From positions 1 to 30,521 of IMG/VR virus record IMGVR_UViG_3300046012_000056: 30,521 bases of DNA; one strand, written 5' to 3'. The DNA is from a virus. Positions 17,327 through 23,929 of the stretch are shown piece after piece. Position 1 is the stretch's first letter. Every line of letters starts with the position of its first letter. The position numbers were made by a program, and so were the translations under genes. The notes beneath the pieces were generated by a model. That model was not told the DNA's origin. It searched no databases and was given only the letters and a program-made list of their open reading frames with translations.

Positions 17327-17514
17327 GCACGCCGCAGGAGTCCGACCCGCCCGACGTGCGGCTCGCGATCGCCGTGACGCTGATCCTGCTCGACGACGTC
17401 TGGGCGCACCTAGACGTCGAGACCGACGACGGGCTCGACGTCGCGAACCTGCTGCTGCGGATCGCCGCGCTGCGCAGTGTGCTGCGTCGCGTACAGCAGG
17501 CGATGACGCCGTGA
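17323..17514 (+). CDS. Small hypothetical protein before the endolysin
   Basis: 63 aa, ATG overlapping the previous stop and stop overlapped by the endolysin start (GTGA). It has an acidic first half, then helices with LAIAVTLILLDDVWAHLD and VANLLLRIAALRSVLRRVQQAM. The first is hydrophobic but broken by charges, so a membrane helix is doubtful. I do not recognise a family. Confidence 0.7.
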   Translation: MSTPQESDPPDVRLAIAVTLILLDDVWAHLDVETDDGLDVANLLLRIAALRSVLRRVQQAMTP

Positions 17515-18071
17515 GCGCCGACAGCGCCGAGCAGGCCGTCGGGAACGCGAACGGCGTGAACAGCTACGCGACGGGCTACTGCCAGAAGTACGTTCGCGAT
17601 CAGTGCTGGCGGTTGCCCAGCCTGTACGGCTCGGCAATCGAAGCGTGGAACGGCGCACGGCACAAGCATCCGGGCGACCGCACGCCGCCGCTCGGCGCAC
17701 CGTGTTTCTACAAAGGCGGGCAGTACGGGCACGTCGTCATATGGGTAGGCGACGACGACGAAATGCGCTCGACGGACTGCCCGAGCTCGGGCCGCGTCAG
17801 TGACGCCGATCTCGGCTGGCCCGAGCGTGCCTGGGGAAGCGATTACCTGGGCTGGACCGAGGACCTAAACGGGATCGACCTACCGCTGAACGGAGACGAC
17901 GACATGAATGCGGACGACTGGAACAAGCTGCGCGACATCGTGCACGACGAAGTCGAAGGCGCCTGGGAATCGCACATGACAGTGACCGCGCCCGGCACTG
18001 GGCAGGACACGGCGAAGGCGCGGCAGCAGGTGCTTCGCGAGCTGTGGCAGAAGGTCACGAAGGCGACCTGA
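17511..18071 (+). CDS. Endolysin, CHAP/NlpC-like cysteine peptidase
   Basis: 186 aa, GTG start. The N-terminal 125 residues hold C24 in GYCQKYVRDQCW and H75 in YGHVVIWVGDDD, the Cys and His of a papain-like cell-wall peptidase (CHAP/NlpC type), with the typical GAPCFYKGG strand between. Residues from 132 (MNADDWNKLRDIV) to the end form a helical tail seen in actinophage lysins as I recall; an ATG at 17904 could give this tail as a separate short product. No second enzymatic domain is present. It lies with the next two genes in a lysis cassette. Confidence 0.82.
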   Translation: MSADSAEQAVGNANGVNSYATGYCQKYVRDQCWRLPSLYGSAIEAWNGARHKHPGDRTPPLGAPCFYKGGQYGHVVIWVGDDDEMRSTDCPSSGRVSDADLGWPERAWGSDYLGWTEDLNGIDLPLNGDDDMNADDWNKLRDIVHDEVEGAWESHMTVTAPGTGQDTAKARQQVLRELWQKVTKAT

Positions 18072-18073
18072 CG

Positions 18074-18823
18074 ATGCCGACATTCCGGCATGCGCACAGC
18101 TCGTCGCTGTACAGCAACAGCCCGCAGTCGCTCGCCGATCAGGTCGAGCGCGCCGTCGAAGCCGACGACCCGAACGCGACCCTGCTCACGTTCACCGAAG
18201 TAGGCAGCGACAACCGCGCCCAGGTGCTCAAAGACGCCGACCCTGAGCACTGGGCTGCCTGGGTTCCGTCGGCGACTGACATCGGGATTATGTGGCGCAA
18301 GGCGCAGTTTTCGCCGCTCTGGAAGGAAGCGCACAAGCTCACCGACAAACAATGGGTCGACGGGCACGGGCGCACGCACGACACGTACTGCGGCACCGCG
18401 CTGCTGCGCCACGAAGACACGGGCGGGCTCGCCTTCGTGAGCGTCTGTCACCTGCCGAGCAACGTGCAGAACGGGTGCGAGCTGAACGACAACAAGCAAG
18501 CGCGCGCCTGGGCCGACGCGCTCGACGGGTGGTCGACGTACTGGAACAACAAGCGGCAGAGCGATCACCCTGACGTCGCGCTGCTCGTCGCCGACTGGAA
18601 CGTCGATCATCACAAGAGCTGCTGGATGCAGTACATCGGCGACACCTACCCGAGCATGTTCTGCACCTGGGCGGGCGACCGCGAGCCGCCCGCCGACAAG
18701 GGCACGCACGGCAGCCGTCTGATCGACGCGACCTGGGCGACGAGCAAGCCGACGAAGGCGAAGCTGCTGCACGACGACGCGAGCTCGGATCACAGACCGT
18801 ATGGCGAGGCGATCCCCTGGTGA
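18074..18823 (+). CDS. DNase I-like (EEP-fold) nuclease or phosphatase
   Basis: 249 aa. Motifs of the endonuclease/exonuclease/phosphatase fold in order: E42 in LLTFTEVGS, H126 in FVSVCHLPS, D174 and N176 in VADWNVD, D218 in SRLIDATW, and S238-D239-H240 in SSDHRPY. These are the metal and catalytic residues of DNase I-like enzymes. No signal peptide is visible. It lies two bases after the endolysin and overlaps the small membrane protein gene, so it is expressed late. It might degrade host DNA at lysis or act on another phosphoester; substrate unknown. Confidence 0.8.
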   Translation: MPTFRHAHSSSLYSNSPQSLADQVERAVEADDPNATLLTFTEVGSDNRAQVLKDADPEHWAAWVPSATDIGIMWRKAQFSPLWKEAHKLTDKQWVDGHGRTHDTYCGTALLRHEDTGGLAFVSVCHLPSNVQNGCELNDNKQARAWADALDGWSTYWNNKRQSDHPDVALLVADWNVDHHKSCWMQYIGDTYPSMFCTWAGDREPPADKGTHGSRLIDATWATSKPTKAKLLHDDASSDHRPYGEAIPW

Positions 18824-18960
18824 GCGTCGACGCCGTCACGGACGCGGGCGCCGTCATCGCGGCGGGCGTGCTGGGCATCGGGCTCGGCATCGGGCTCGTG
18901 ATCGGCGCCGTCGTCGTGCGCTGGCTGCACCGCATCCTGCGCGACGAGAGCGACGTCTAG
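18820..18960 (+). CDS. One-helix membrane protein, holin candidate
   Basis: 46 aa from a GTG overlapping the previous stop (TGGTGA). One membrane helix, about residues 13-34 (VIAAGVLGIGLGIGLVIGAVVV), precedes a basic patch RWLHRILRDE and ends in an acidic tail. A short single-helix protein with a charged C-terminus beside an endolysin fits a holin or holin-like factor, but family membership cannot be shown. It is the last gene of the late operon; the terminator hairpin follows 115 bases later. Confidence 0.65.
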   Translation: MSVDAVTDAGAVIAAGVLGIGLGIGLVIGAVVVRWLHRILRDESDV

Positions 18961-19160
18961 GGCGGCGCTGTCGCCCAGCTCGGGCCCGTGTCATGCTGGC
19001 TCACCTGGGAGGGCTCACGCAGCCCGCTGCGGCGGTCTGGGGGGATCGCCGACAAGGCTGCCGCACCCGAACAGCAACAGCCGCCCGACAACAAGTGTCG
19101 GGCGGCTGTTGTGCTTGAACGGGAAGGAACAAGCGCGCTCAGGCTAACGCAGGGCGGCGC
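18961..19160. other. Intergenic region between lysis genes and integrase; attP candidate
   Basis: About 200 bases between convergent gene sets. It holds the hairpin at 19075-19111, a GGGAAGGAAC element at 19121-19130 on the plus strand that matches the leader of leftward genes but has no start after it, and a G6 run near 19038. Its position at the 3' end of the integrase gene makes it a candidate attachment site; I see no tRNA gene or tRNA 3' end in it. Confidence 0.35.
19075..19111. terminator. Perfect 16-bp hairpin, late-operon terminator
   Basis: CAACAGCCGCCCGACA pairs perfectly with TGTCGGGCGGCTGTTG around a five-base loop (ACAAG). It lies between the convergent late operon and integrase gene, where a two-way terminator is expected. 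It has no clear T run on either side (only TTGTGCTT on the plus strand). Confidence 0.8.
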
Positions 19161-20081
19161 TCAGAAGTCGCCCAGGTCGAGCTGGCGCGCTTCGGCGATC
19201 GCGCGGCGCTCACGGTTCGCGCGCCCGTAGCGTTGCAGCATGTCGGGTTTGGCCCAGCCGTGCATCGCCATCGCGCCCTGCTCTGAGCCGCCCGCAGCGA
19301 GCCATCGATCCGTCGACGTGTGCCGGAGCATGTGCGGGTGCAGCCCGTCGATCCCGGCAGCGGCGCCGCGCTTGCTGATGAGCTTGTGCAGCCCTGAGTA
19401 AGTGAGCATCGGGCCGCTGCGATCGCCCAGCCACAGCACGCCGTTATCGGCGTGTCGGTGCAGCCGACGCACCCGCAGATACCGCGAGAGCGCCTGGGCT
19501 GCGTTCGGGCCGAACGCGACCGTACGACCCCTGCCACCCTTGCCGCGCCGGATCACTGCCGTGCGTTCGGTCAGGTCGACGTCGTCGACGCGCAGCCCGA
19601 CGCACTCGCTCGCGCGCATGCCCGTCTCGACCATGACACGCACGATCGCTTCGTCGCGCTTGTGCCGCAGCGAGGCGAGCCCGCTGCGCTCGGCGGCGGG
19701 CGGCTGGCACGCCGCGATCAGGGCCCGCAGCTCGTCGTCGGTCAGCACAGGGATCACGGGCATGTCGACCTTCGGTGCCTCCATGCGCACGAACGGGTCG
19801 GCGTCGATCTCGCCTTCGGCGGCGAGCCAGCCCGTGAACCGCTGTACGCCGTTCAGCCGCGTGCGCGCCGTCGACGGCTGCCTGCCCGACGACATCAGCT
19901 CGGCGACCCATGTCGACAGCGTGATGCGGTCGAGCGGGTCGAGCTCGGGCCGCTCGGCGCACCATGCGAGGTACGGCTTCGCGCTGTCGACGTACGCCGA
20001 GATCGTCGACTCTTGCTTGCGCTGGGCGCGCAGCGTGATGATCCAGTCAGGCAGCAGCGCCGTGAGCTCAGCCGCGTTCAT
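19161..20081 (-). CDS. int: Tyrosine integrase (site-specific recombinase)
   Basis: 306 aa from the ATG at 20081, which overlaps the upstream stop (ATGA); an earlier in-frame Met exists but is preceded by arginine-rich shadow sequence. Residues 5-90 are the SAM-like core-binding domain. The catalytic domain carries R156 (ETGMRASE), K181 (RRGKGGRGR), H250 and R253 (HPHMLRHTS), H274 (MAMHGWA) and Y285 (MLQRYGRAN), the full tyrosine-recombinase set. It should join phage attP to a host attB. No N-terminal arm-binding domain is clear. It is the last gene of a three-gene leftward operon. Confidence 0.95.
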   Translation of the reverse strand: MNAAELTALLPDWIITLRAQRKQESTISAYVDSAKPYLAWCAERPELDPLDRITLSTWVAELMSSGRQPSTARTRLNGVQRFTGWLAAEGEIDADPFVRMEAPKVDMPVIPVLTDDELRALIAACQPPAAERSGLASLRHKRDEAIVRVMVETGMRASECVGLRVDDVDLTERTAVIRRGKGGRGRTVAFGPNAAQALSRYLRVRRLHRHADNGVLWLGDRSGPMLTYSGLHKLISKRGAAAGIDGLHPHMLRHTSTDRWLAAGGSEQGAMAMHGWAKPDMLQRYGRANRERRAIAEARQLDLGDF

Positions 20082-20644
20082 CGGGCGTCGCCTGCGGTCT
20101 GCCAGCACGCCGAGCCGTCGCAGTGCCGGTAGTCGCCGACGCGCTCGCTGTAGTGCGTGGCGCGACCGCAGAACGGGCAGTGCAGCGCGACGCCGTCTTC
20201 GTCGACGTGATCGGCGTCGGGCTCGGCGCAGCCCAGGTGCCCGCCCGTGCAGACGTCGCGGTCGCAGGTGTCGCGGGCGATCTCGACGACCTGGGGCAGC
20301 TCGACGTCGTCGACGTCGCGGTCGCTGTCGAGCAGCGTCTTCGTGTCGGGCGTCGTGCCCGTCGCGAACATCGCGTCGATCTGCTCGTCGGTCACCTGGG
20401 CAAGCTCGGCGAGCACGGCGGCGTCAGCGGTGCCGGGCGAGCGCTGCGGCTTGATCTGCACGGGCGTCGTCGGTGCCCAGTCGCCGTAGGTGACGGTGCG
20501 GTGCTGCACGCCGTAGTCGGCGGCATCGTTGCCAGCGGCGACAGCTCGCCGCACGTAGTCGTCGACGTCGTCGCGGCTGGCGAACGTCTGGGCGAGATCG
20601 AGCCTGCCCTTGTAGGTGATCGCGTACTGAGCGATGCGGTTCAT
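20078..20644 (-). CDS. Unknown protein with C-terminal zinc-binding-like segment
   Basis: 188 aa. The N-terminal half (ITYKGRLDLAQTFASRDDVDDYV) looks alpha/beta; the middle is acidic. The C-terminal 60 residues have many Cys and His: CDRDVCTGGHLGC, then HCPFCGRATHYSERV and HCDGSACW, fitting one or two zinc sites. The start is preceded by the shared leader AGGGAAGGAACAC. It overlaps the integrase start by four bases, so the two are translated together. Function unknown. Confidence 0.75.
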   Translation of the reverse strand: MNRIAQYAITYKGRLDLAQTFASRDDVDDYVRRAVAAGNDAADYGVQHRTVTYGDWAPTTPVQIKPQRSPGTADAAVLAELAQVTDEQIDAMFATGTTPDTKTLLDSDRDVDDVELPQVVEIARDTCDRDVCTGGHLGCAEPDADHVDEDGVALHCPFCGRATHYSERVGDYRHCDGSACWQTAGDAR

Positions 20645-20670
20645 GCTGTGTTCCTTCCCTAGTGACTGTC

Positions 20671-20725
20671 TGATGACAGCACGTCGAGCAGGGGGCGCTG
20701 GTCCCTGCTCGACGCTCCGTCATCA
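20671..20725. repeat. Long interrupted inverted repeat between leftward genes
   Basis: Outer arms TGATGAC (20671-20677) and GTCATCA (20719-20725), and inner arms GTCGAGCAGGG (20683-20693) and CCCTGCTCGAC (20703-20713) around a nine-base loop, separated by five-base interior gaps. It spans the stop codon of the upstream gene (20725-20723) and lies just before the leader of the next. No T run follows on the minus strand, so an attenuator, processing site or protein site is as likely as a terminator. Confidence 0.8.
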
Positions 20726-21325
20726 GCGGCAGAGCTCGGCGGCGCTGTACTTCGGCAGCAGCCCGCGATGCGACGTGCACAGCGAGACGCCGTCGATGGT
20801 GTAGCGGGCGGCGGCGCCGCACTCACGGCACACGCGCCGCACCTGGGCGGCGCGGGCAGCGAACGCGCCGTCAATCTGCTCGGGCGTCCAGCCCATCGCA
20901 GCGAGCGCGTCGCGGGCAGTCTGCTCGCGCTGCTGCTCGTCGGCGTCGAGCTTCGCCAGCACGGCGACCGCGTCGAGCTCGTCGTCGGTCACGGGCCCGC
21001 CGAGCTCGGCGAGCATGTCGGCGGCAACCTGCGCGGTGCGCTCGGCGGCGGCAGCCAGCTCGACGACGGTGCCGACGCCGCCGCAGTTGGCGACGTGCCA
21101 TGCGTCGTGCGCAGCCTTCTCGGCGGCGGCTGCGGTCTGGTGACGGGTGACCGCCCAGCCGTCGTTCTGGCGCGTCTCGGGCTGGTAGCCGCCGTCGCGG
21201 TACAGGACGATGTGCGAGTAACGAGCGCCGACGGTAAGGCTCGACTTCGCGCCCGTGTCGCCTGCCAGCTCGACGGTATAGCCCTTCGCCGTCTTCGTGA
21301 CTGCGGCGATGGTGACGATCTGCAT
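20723..21325 (-). CDS. Unknown protein with C-terminal zinc ribbon-like motif
   Basis: 200 aa. The N-terminal domain (MQIVTIAAVTKTAKGYTVELAG, then strands up to HIVLYRDGGYQPE) is beta-rich; the middle (about 70-150) is Ala/Glu-rich helix, perhaps coiled coil; the C-terminus has CRECGAAARYTIDGVSLCTSH, with C-x-x-C and C-x-x-H spacing as in a treble-clef or ribbon. The start is preceded by AGGGAAGGAACAC. It is the first gene of the leftward integrase operon. I do not recognise the family. Confidence 0.75.
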   Translation of the reverse strand: MQIVTIAAVTKTAKGYTVELAGDTGAKSSLTVGARYSHIVLYRDGGYQPETRQNDGWAVTRHQTAAAAEKAAHDAWHVANCGGVGTVVELAAAAERTAQVAADMLAELGGPVTDDELDAVAVLAKLDADEQQREQTARDALAAMGWTPEQIDGAFAARAAQVRRVCRECGAAARYTIDGVSLCTSHRGLLPKYSAAELCR

Positions 21326-21412
21326 GGTGTGTTCCTTCCCTGTGCCCGTTCGCTGTTCGTTCGGGCGTAGCCCGAGCGTATCACATATCTACCCTAGGGC
21401 CGCTGTGCGGAC
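21326..21412 (-). promoter_or_regulatory. Leader and likely promoter of the leftward integrase operon
   Basis: Contains the leader motif AGGGAAGGAAC (complement of 21331-21341), a hairpin CGTTCGGGC/GCCCGAGCG (21359-21379, one mismatch, GTA loop), and an AT-richer patch near 21381-21395 whose minus strand reads TAGATATGTGATACG, a possible -10 area. No convincing -35 box is seen. The preceding terminator means these genes need their own promoter here. Confidence 0.4.
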
Positions 21413-21413
21413 G

Positions 21414-21452
21414 AAAAAAAACCGCTGAACCTGCGTCTGTGCAGGTCAGCGG
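21414..21452 (-). terminator. Rho-independent terminator, leftward
   Basis: On the minus strand a GC-rich stem (CCGCTGACCTGC with GCAGGTTCAGCGG, one bulged T, six-base loop) is followed by eight T. This is a textbook intrinsic terminator and would end leftward transcription coming from the 21,614-23,395 genes. Confidence 0.92.
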
Positions 21453-21613
21453 CTCGTGAGCGCTGTGCGCCTAGAGGAGATAAGTGCCGTATAGAGACGA
21501 CTGGGCGCTATGCGTTCACGCTCAGCAACCGTGCGATTCGTGACCGTTGTGGGCTCGAATATCCTGCCCTGAGTCGTCGCCGAGCTGAGCCGTCGCCCGC
21601 ACGAGCAGCACAG
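21453..21613. other. Non-coding segment right of the leftward terminator
   Basis: I see no gene. It contains an imperfect inverted pair, CGTGAGCGCTGTGCGC near 21455 and GCGCTATGCGTTCACG near 21506, a related CGTGACCGT near 21539, and a stretch GGGCTCGAATATCCTGCCC near 21552 loosely like a tRNA T-arm and acceptor end. The spaced CGTGA motifs could be protein (for example integrase arm) sites; this is a guess. Confidence 0.3.
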
Positions 21614-21850
21614 TCAGTCACGCCGCACCCGCCATCGCCGCATGTCGTCGGGCGCCCGCTCGCCGAAGCGCGCGAGCATCCTGTCGAGCAGCGGCGCGTC
21701 GGGCCCGAGCTCGGCGGCGACGACGCCGAACAGCACGACGCCCGCCGCGCTGTACCCGCGCACGTAGGCGAGCCGCACCCGTCGGCGGCTGACGATCAGC
21801 ACGCCAATCAGGCACAGCAGGGTGACGAGCGACAGCCCTAGGGCGATCAC
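21614..21850 (-). CDS. Small membrane protein
   Basis: 78 aa from a GTG (21850-21848) that overlaps the upstream stop as GTGA. Residues 2-21 (IALGLSLVTLLCLIGVLIVS) form a clear membrane helix, followed by the basic segment RRRVRLAYVRG, a second hydrophobic stretch AAGVVLFGVVAAEL, and a charged C-terminus. The frame is open further upstream, but that part overlaps the zinc-finger gene. It is last in its operon, before the terminator; in a lysogen it could sit in the host membrane, perhaps in exclusion or membrane signalling, which is speculation. Confidence 0.6.
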   Translation of the reverse strand: MIALGLSLVTLLCLIGVLIVSRRRVRLAYVRGYSAAGVVLFGVVAAELGPDAPLLDRMLARFGERAPDDMRRWRVRRD

Positions 21851-22044
21851 GGCGACGCTCGCCAGCGCAGCGGCTTCTGCCAGCCCGCCGACTTCGACGG
21901 GCGTCGGTGCTTCCCAGCCGTGCGCTTCGGGCAGCCGTCGCCGACGGTCAGGTGCTCGACGAGCTCGGGCTGCGTGCCGAACCGTTCCCCGCAGTACGGG
22001 CAAACGCTCGGGTTCGGGTCGCGCCGGGGCGCGGGCTCAGCCAT
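21847..22044 (-). CDS. Small C2H2-type zinc finger protein
   Basis: 65 aa. Residues 14-40 read SVCPYCGERFGTQPELVEHLTVGDGC: a C-x-x-C pair, a Phe and Leu at core spacing, a His and then Cys, like a C2H2/C2HC finger. The basic C-terminal tail (KRTAGKHRRPSKSAGWQK) could bind nucleic acid. Start overlaps the upstream gene by eight bases; stop is overlapped by the GTG of the membrane protein. Possibly a small regulator. Confidence 0.65.
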   Translation of the reverse strand: MAEPAPRRDPNPSVCPYCGERFGTQPELVEHLTVGDGCPKRTAGKHRRPSKSAGWQKPLRWRASP

Positions 22045-22255
22045 CGCTCACGAGCCGAACCGTGCGCTCGTCGACGACGACGACGCGCTCGCCTGGGCGC
22101 TGCACCCGACGGGCCGCTGCCATCACGAGCGGGTGCACCCGAGCGACCGTGACGGGCGCCCTGCGCGCCTGCTCGGCGGCGCGAGCTCGGCGGTGCCGCG
22201 TGCCGTCGACGGGCTCGCTCACGGTCACGCTCGCGACGTCGCGCACGACGCTCAT
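22037..22255 (-). CDS. Small hypothetical protein
   Basis: 72 aa. ATG overlaps the ParB-like gene's stop (ATGA). It is Arg- and Val-rich, with a basic middle (RHRRARAAEQARRAPVTVARVHPLVMAAARRVQR) and a terminal strand pair GERVVVVDERTVRLVS. Not recognised. Its place in a tightly overlapped operon is the main reason to believe it is translated. Confidence 0.6.
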   Translation of the reverse strand: MSVVRDVASVTVSEPVDGTRHRRARAAEQARRAPVTVARVHPLVMAAARRVQRPGERVVVVDERTVRLVSDG

Positions 22256-23169
22256 GCTTCGGCCCGCTCACGCTCGGCTAGCTCGGCTTCGTGGCGCATC
22301 TGGGCAGCCATGACGGCGCCCGGCTCGATCGGCTTCGGCAGCGGCGACTGCCCTAGTCGGAACACGGTTAGCTGTCGGTCGCGCCCGAGCGCGTAGTCGT
22401 TCAATGCCGTGATGACGTTCGCGATGGTGATGATCTTGCGCTGCGTGAACGGCACGATCAGATAGCCGCTGTCGCCGATCAGCCAGCGGCGTAGAGACAG
22501 GATCGGCGACCGCGCGCCGAGCAGCACGCCGTCGGTGAGCCGCGCGGCAAACTCTGTTCGGATCGTCGGCGTGATGTCTGTCTGCTGGGTCATCACGTAC
22601 AGCAGCGCCGTCGACAGCGGCGTCGTCGCACCGAACCGTGAGATCGCCTGCGCGACCCGCCCGCCGTCAGTGATCGCCTGCACGGCGGCGGCGTGCTGAT
22701 CGTCGTCGGCGAGCCAATCGAGCATGTCGCCCGTCGTCACTGCGCGGTCTATGTCTTTCCAGCGATCGCCCGTCGTGCCTGCCACAGCCTCATAGCAGAT
22801 CAGCGCCCGGATGACGGCGGCGAGGATGTTCGTATTTTTGTAGCCCGCGATCCGCAGCGAGTCGGCGGGCGTGCGGGCCGCGCCCGTGTCGATCACGCCG
22901 AACATCGCAGGATCGGCGTCGCGGGTGACGAGCATCTTCACTGGCTTGTCGGCCCGCACGATCGCCGTCAGGCGGTGCTGACCGTCGAGCACGATGTTCT
23001 CGGGCCCGAGCGCGATGCCCTGGTGGGTGACCATCCATTGATCCGACTCGATCGCGTGCGTGAGCTTCGCTATGAGCCGCTGGCGCAGCCCGCGCTGCGT
23101 GAAATCCTCGCTCGCTTCGAGCCAGCGCCGGGCCATGTTCGGCGTGACCGTCTCAACCTTCGTGCGCAT
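22252..23169 (-). CDS. ParB-like (DGQHRL-motif) protein
   Basis: 305 aa from the ATG at 23169, which follows the shared leader AGGGAAGGAACCCC; an earlier Met in frame lacks this. The N-terminal 110 residues carry ARRWLEASEDFTQRGLRQRLIAKLTHAIESDQW, then IVLDGQHRLTAIVRADKPVKMLVTRD, then VIDTGAARTPADSL: the pattern of phage ParB/Srx-fold proteins (D-G-Q-H-R-L loop). The rest is helical. Such proteins bind nucleotide or DNA; a role in lysogen maintenance, partition or regulation is possible. It is second in the leftward operon, overlapping the HTH gene by 17 bases. Confidence 0.8.
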   Translation of the reverse strand: MRTKVETVTPNMARRWLEASEDFTQRGLRQRLIAKLTHAIESDQWMVTHQGIALGPENIVLDGQHRLTAIVRADKPVKMLVTRDADPAMFGVIDTGAARTPADSLRIAGYKNTNILAAVIRALICYEAVAGTTGDRWKDIDRAVTTGDMLDWLADDDQHAAAVQAITDGGRVAQAISRFGATTPLSTALLYVMTQQTDITPTIRTEFAARLTDGVLLGARSPILSLRRWLIGDSGYLIVPFTQRKIITIANVITALNDYALGRDRQLTVFRLGQSPLPKPIEPGAVMAAQMRHEAELAERERAEA

Positions 23170-23395
23170 CTGGGGTTCCTTCCCTGGGGGGGACGCTGCT
23201 GTCGTCGTCGCGGCGCTCGACGAGCAGCCGTTCGACATCGGTGCGAGCGAACCTCACGGCCCGCGATCCCGCAACCTTGTGTGAGGGCAGCCGTCCGTCG
23301 ACTGCCATGCGGTACACCGTGCGCACGTGCAGCGACAGGTACACGGCTGCCTGTCGAGCAGTGACGTACTGGCGGTGGGTCCAGTCGTCTGCCAT
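23153..23395 (-). CDS. Small HTH protein (excisionase/MerR-like), possible repressor
   Basis: 80 aa. YVTARQAAVYLSLHVRTVYRMAVDGRLPSHKVAGSRAVRF is the classic winged helix-turn-helix of the excisionase/MerR N-terminal class: T-x-x-x-A-A-x-x-L-x-V-x-x-x-T-V-Y-R-x-x-x-x-G-x-L-P. The acidic tail runs over the start of the ParB-like gene. It is the first leftward gene from the divergent control region, the position usual for an immunity repressor, but it has only the DNA-binding part. It could be repressor, excisionase or Cro-like. Confidence 0.8.
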   Translation of the reverse strand: MADDWTHRQYVTARQAAVYLSLHVRTVYRMAVDGRLPSHKVAGSRAVRFARTDVERLLVERRDDDSSVPPREGTPDAHEG

Positions 23396-23667
23396 CGGGC
23401 CCGGCTTCAGCCTGGGCCGCTGTGTAGTCGACGACGTCGTGTCGTCTTGTGTCTACGGGTCATCCCGAGTGCTCCCTCATGCTCCCTCATGTCACTTTTG
23501 TCATGTTCATTCACTTCCATGCAGCGTCTTGAAGGTACCCGCACAAGAGGCGTAGTTGTGAGACCTACCGCGAAAAACTCACACCCTCCGGGGTATGTGA
23601 CAGGGACCGGAACAACCCGACCCGATGCGGCGTGCCTCTAAGCAGCAGGGGCGGGAAGGCGGCTCAG
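23396..23667. promoter_or_regulatory. Divergent early control region (operators and promoters)
   Basis: About 270 bases between leftward and rightward early genes, AT-richer than its surroundings in the middle. Visible elements: a 10-bp palindrome ACGACGTCGT (23431-23440); two direct copies of TGCTCCCTCA near 23470; a CATGTCAC...GTCATG pair near 23489-23507; TTGAAGG near 23530 with TAGTTG about 18 bases on, a possible rightward promoter; and TGTGAG...CTCACA arms near 23560-23585. Operators for the two flanking HTH proteins are expected here; exact sites cannot be fixed by eye. Confidence 0.65.
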
Positions 23668-23868
23668 GTGACCCCCATCACCGAACGCGATCTCGCCGAC
23701 GCACTCGACGTCGGCGAAGCGGCGAAGTTCATCGGCGTGAGCCCTTCGACGATCAACAGGATGATCGCGAACCGCGAGCTGCGCATCGTGCGGGTCGGCT
23801 CGGGTCGCGGGCGCGTCCGCATCACGAAGGCTGCCCTGCTCGAACACGTCAATCGGAAGTCGGCTTAG
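23668..23868 (+). CDS. Excisionase-like HTH protein
   Basis: 66 aa from a GTG eight bases after GGGAAGG; a longer start at 23632 (78 aa) lacks a ribosome site. ALDVGEAAKFIGVSPSTINRMIANRELRIVRVGSGRGRVRITKAALLEHV is a complete excisionase-family winged HTH. It is the first rightward gene, opposite the other HTH gene, so the pair could form the lysis-lysogeny switch or this one could be the recombination directionality factor. Confidence 0.83.
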   Translation: MTPITERDLADALDVGEAAKFIGVSPSTINRMIANRELRIVRVGSGRGRVRITKAALLEHVNRKSA

Positions 23869-23929
23869 CCCGACCCGCTCGCCCAGCCCGCCCCATCACC
23901 TACCCGTGCCGACGGAAGGTCTGACAGCC

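Noticed and set aside
18993-19118. Possible 41-codon ORF after the holin candidate
   Set aside because: No ribosome site, runs through the terminator hairpin, and the product has no recognisable feature.
20123-20662. Plus-strand open frame with Val/Asp-rich product over the unknown minus gene
   Set aside because: The minus frame has the shared leader, stop-start overlap with integrase and Cys/His motifs; the plus frame has none.
21540-21575. tRNA gene or tRNA fragment
   Set aside because: Only a loose T-arm-like string (CTCGAATATCC); no anticodon arm, D-arm or paired acceptor can be drawn.
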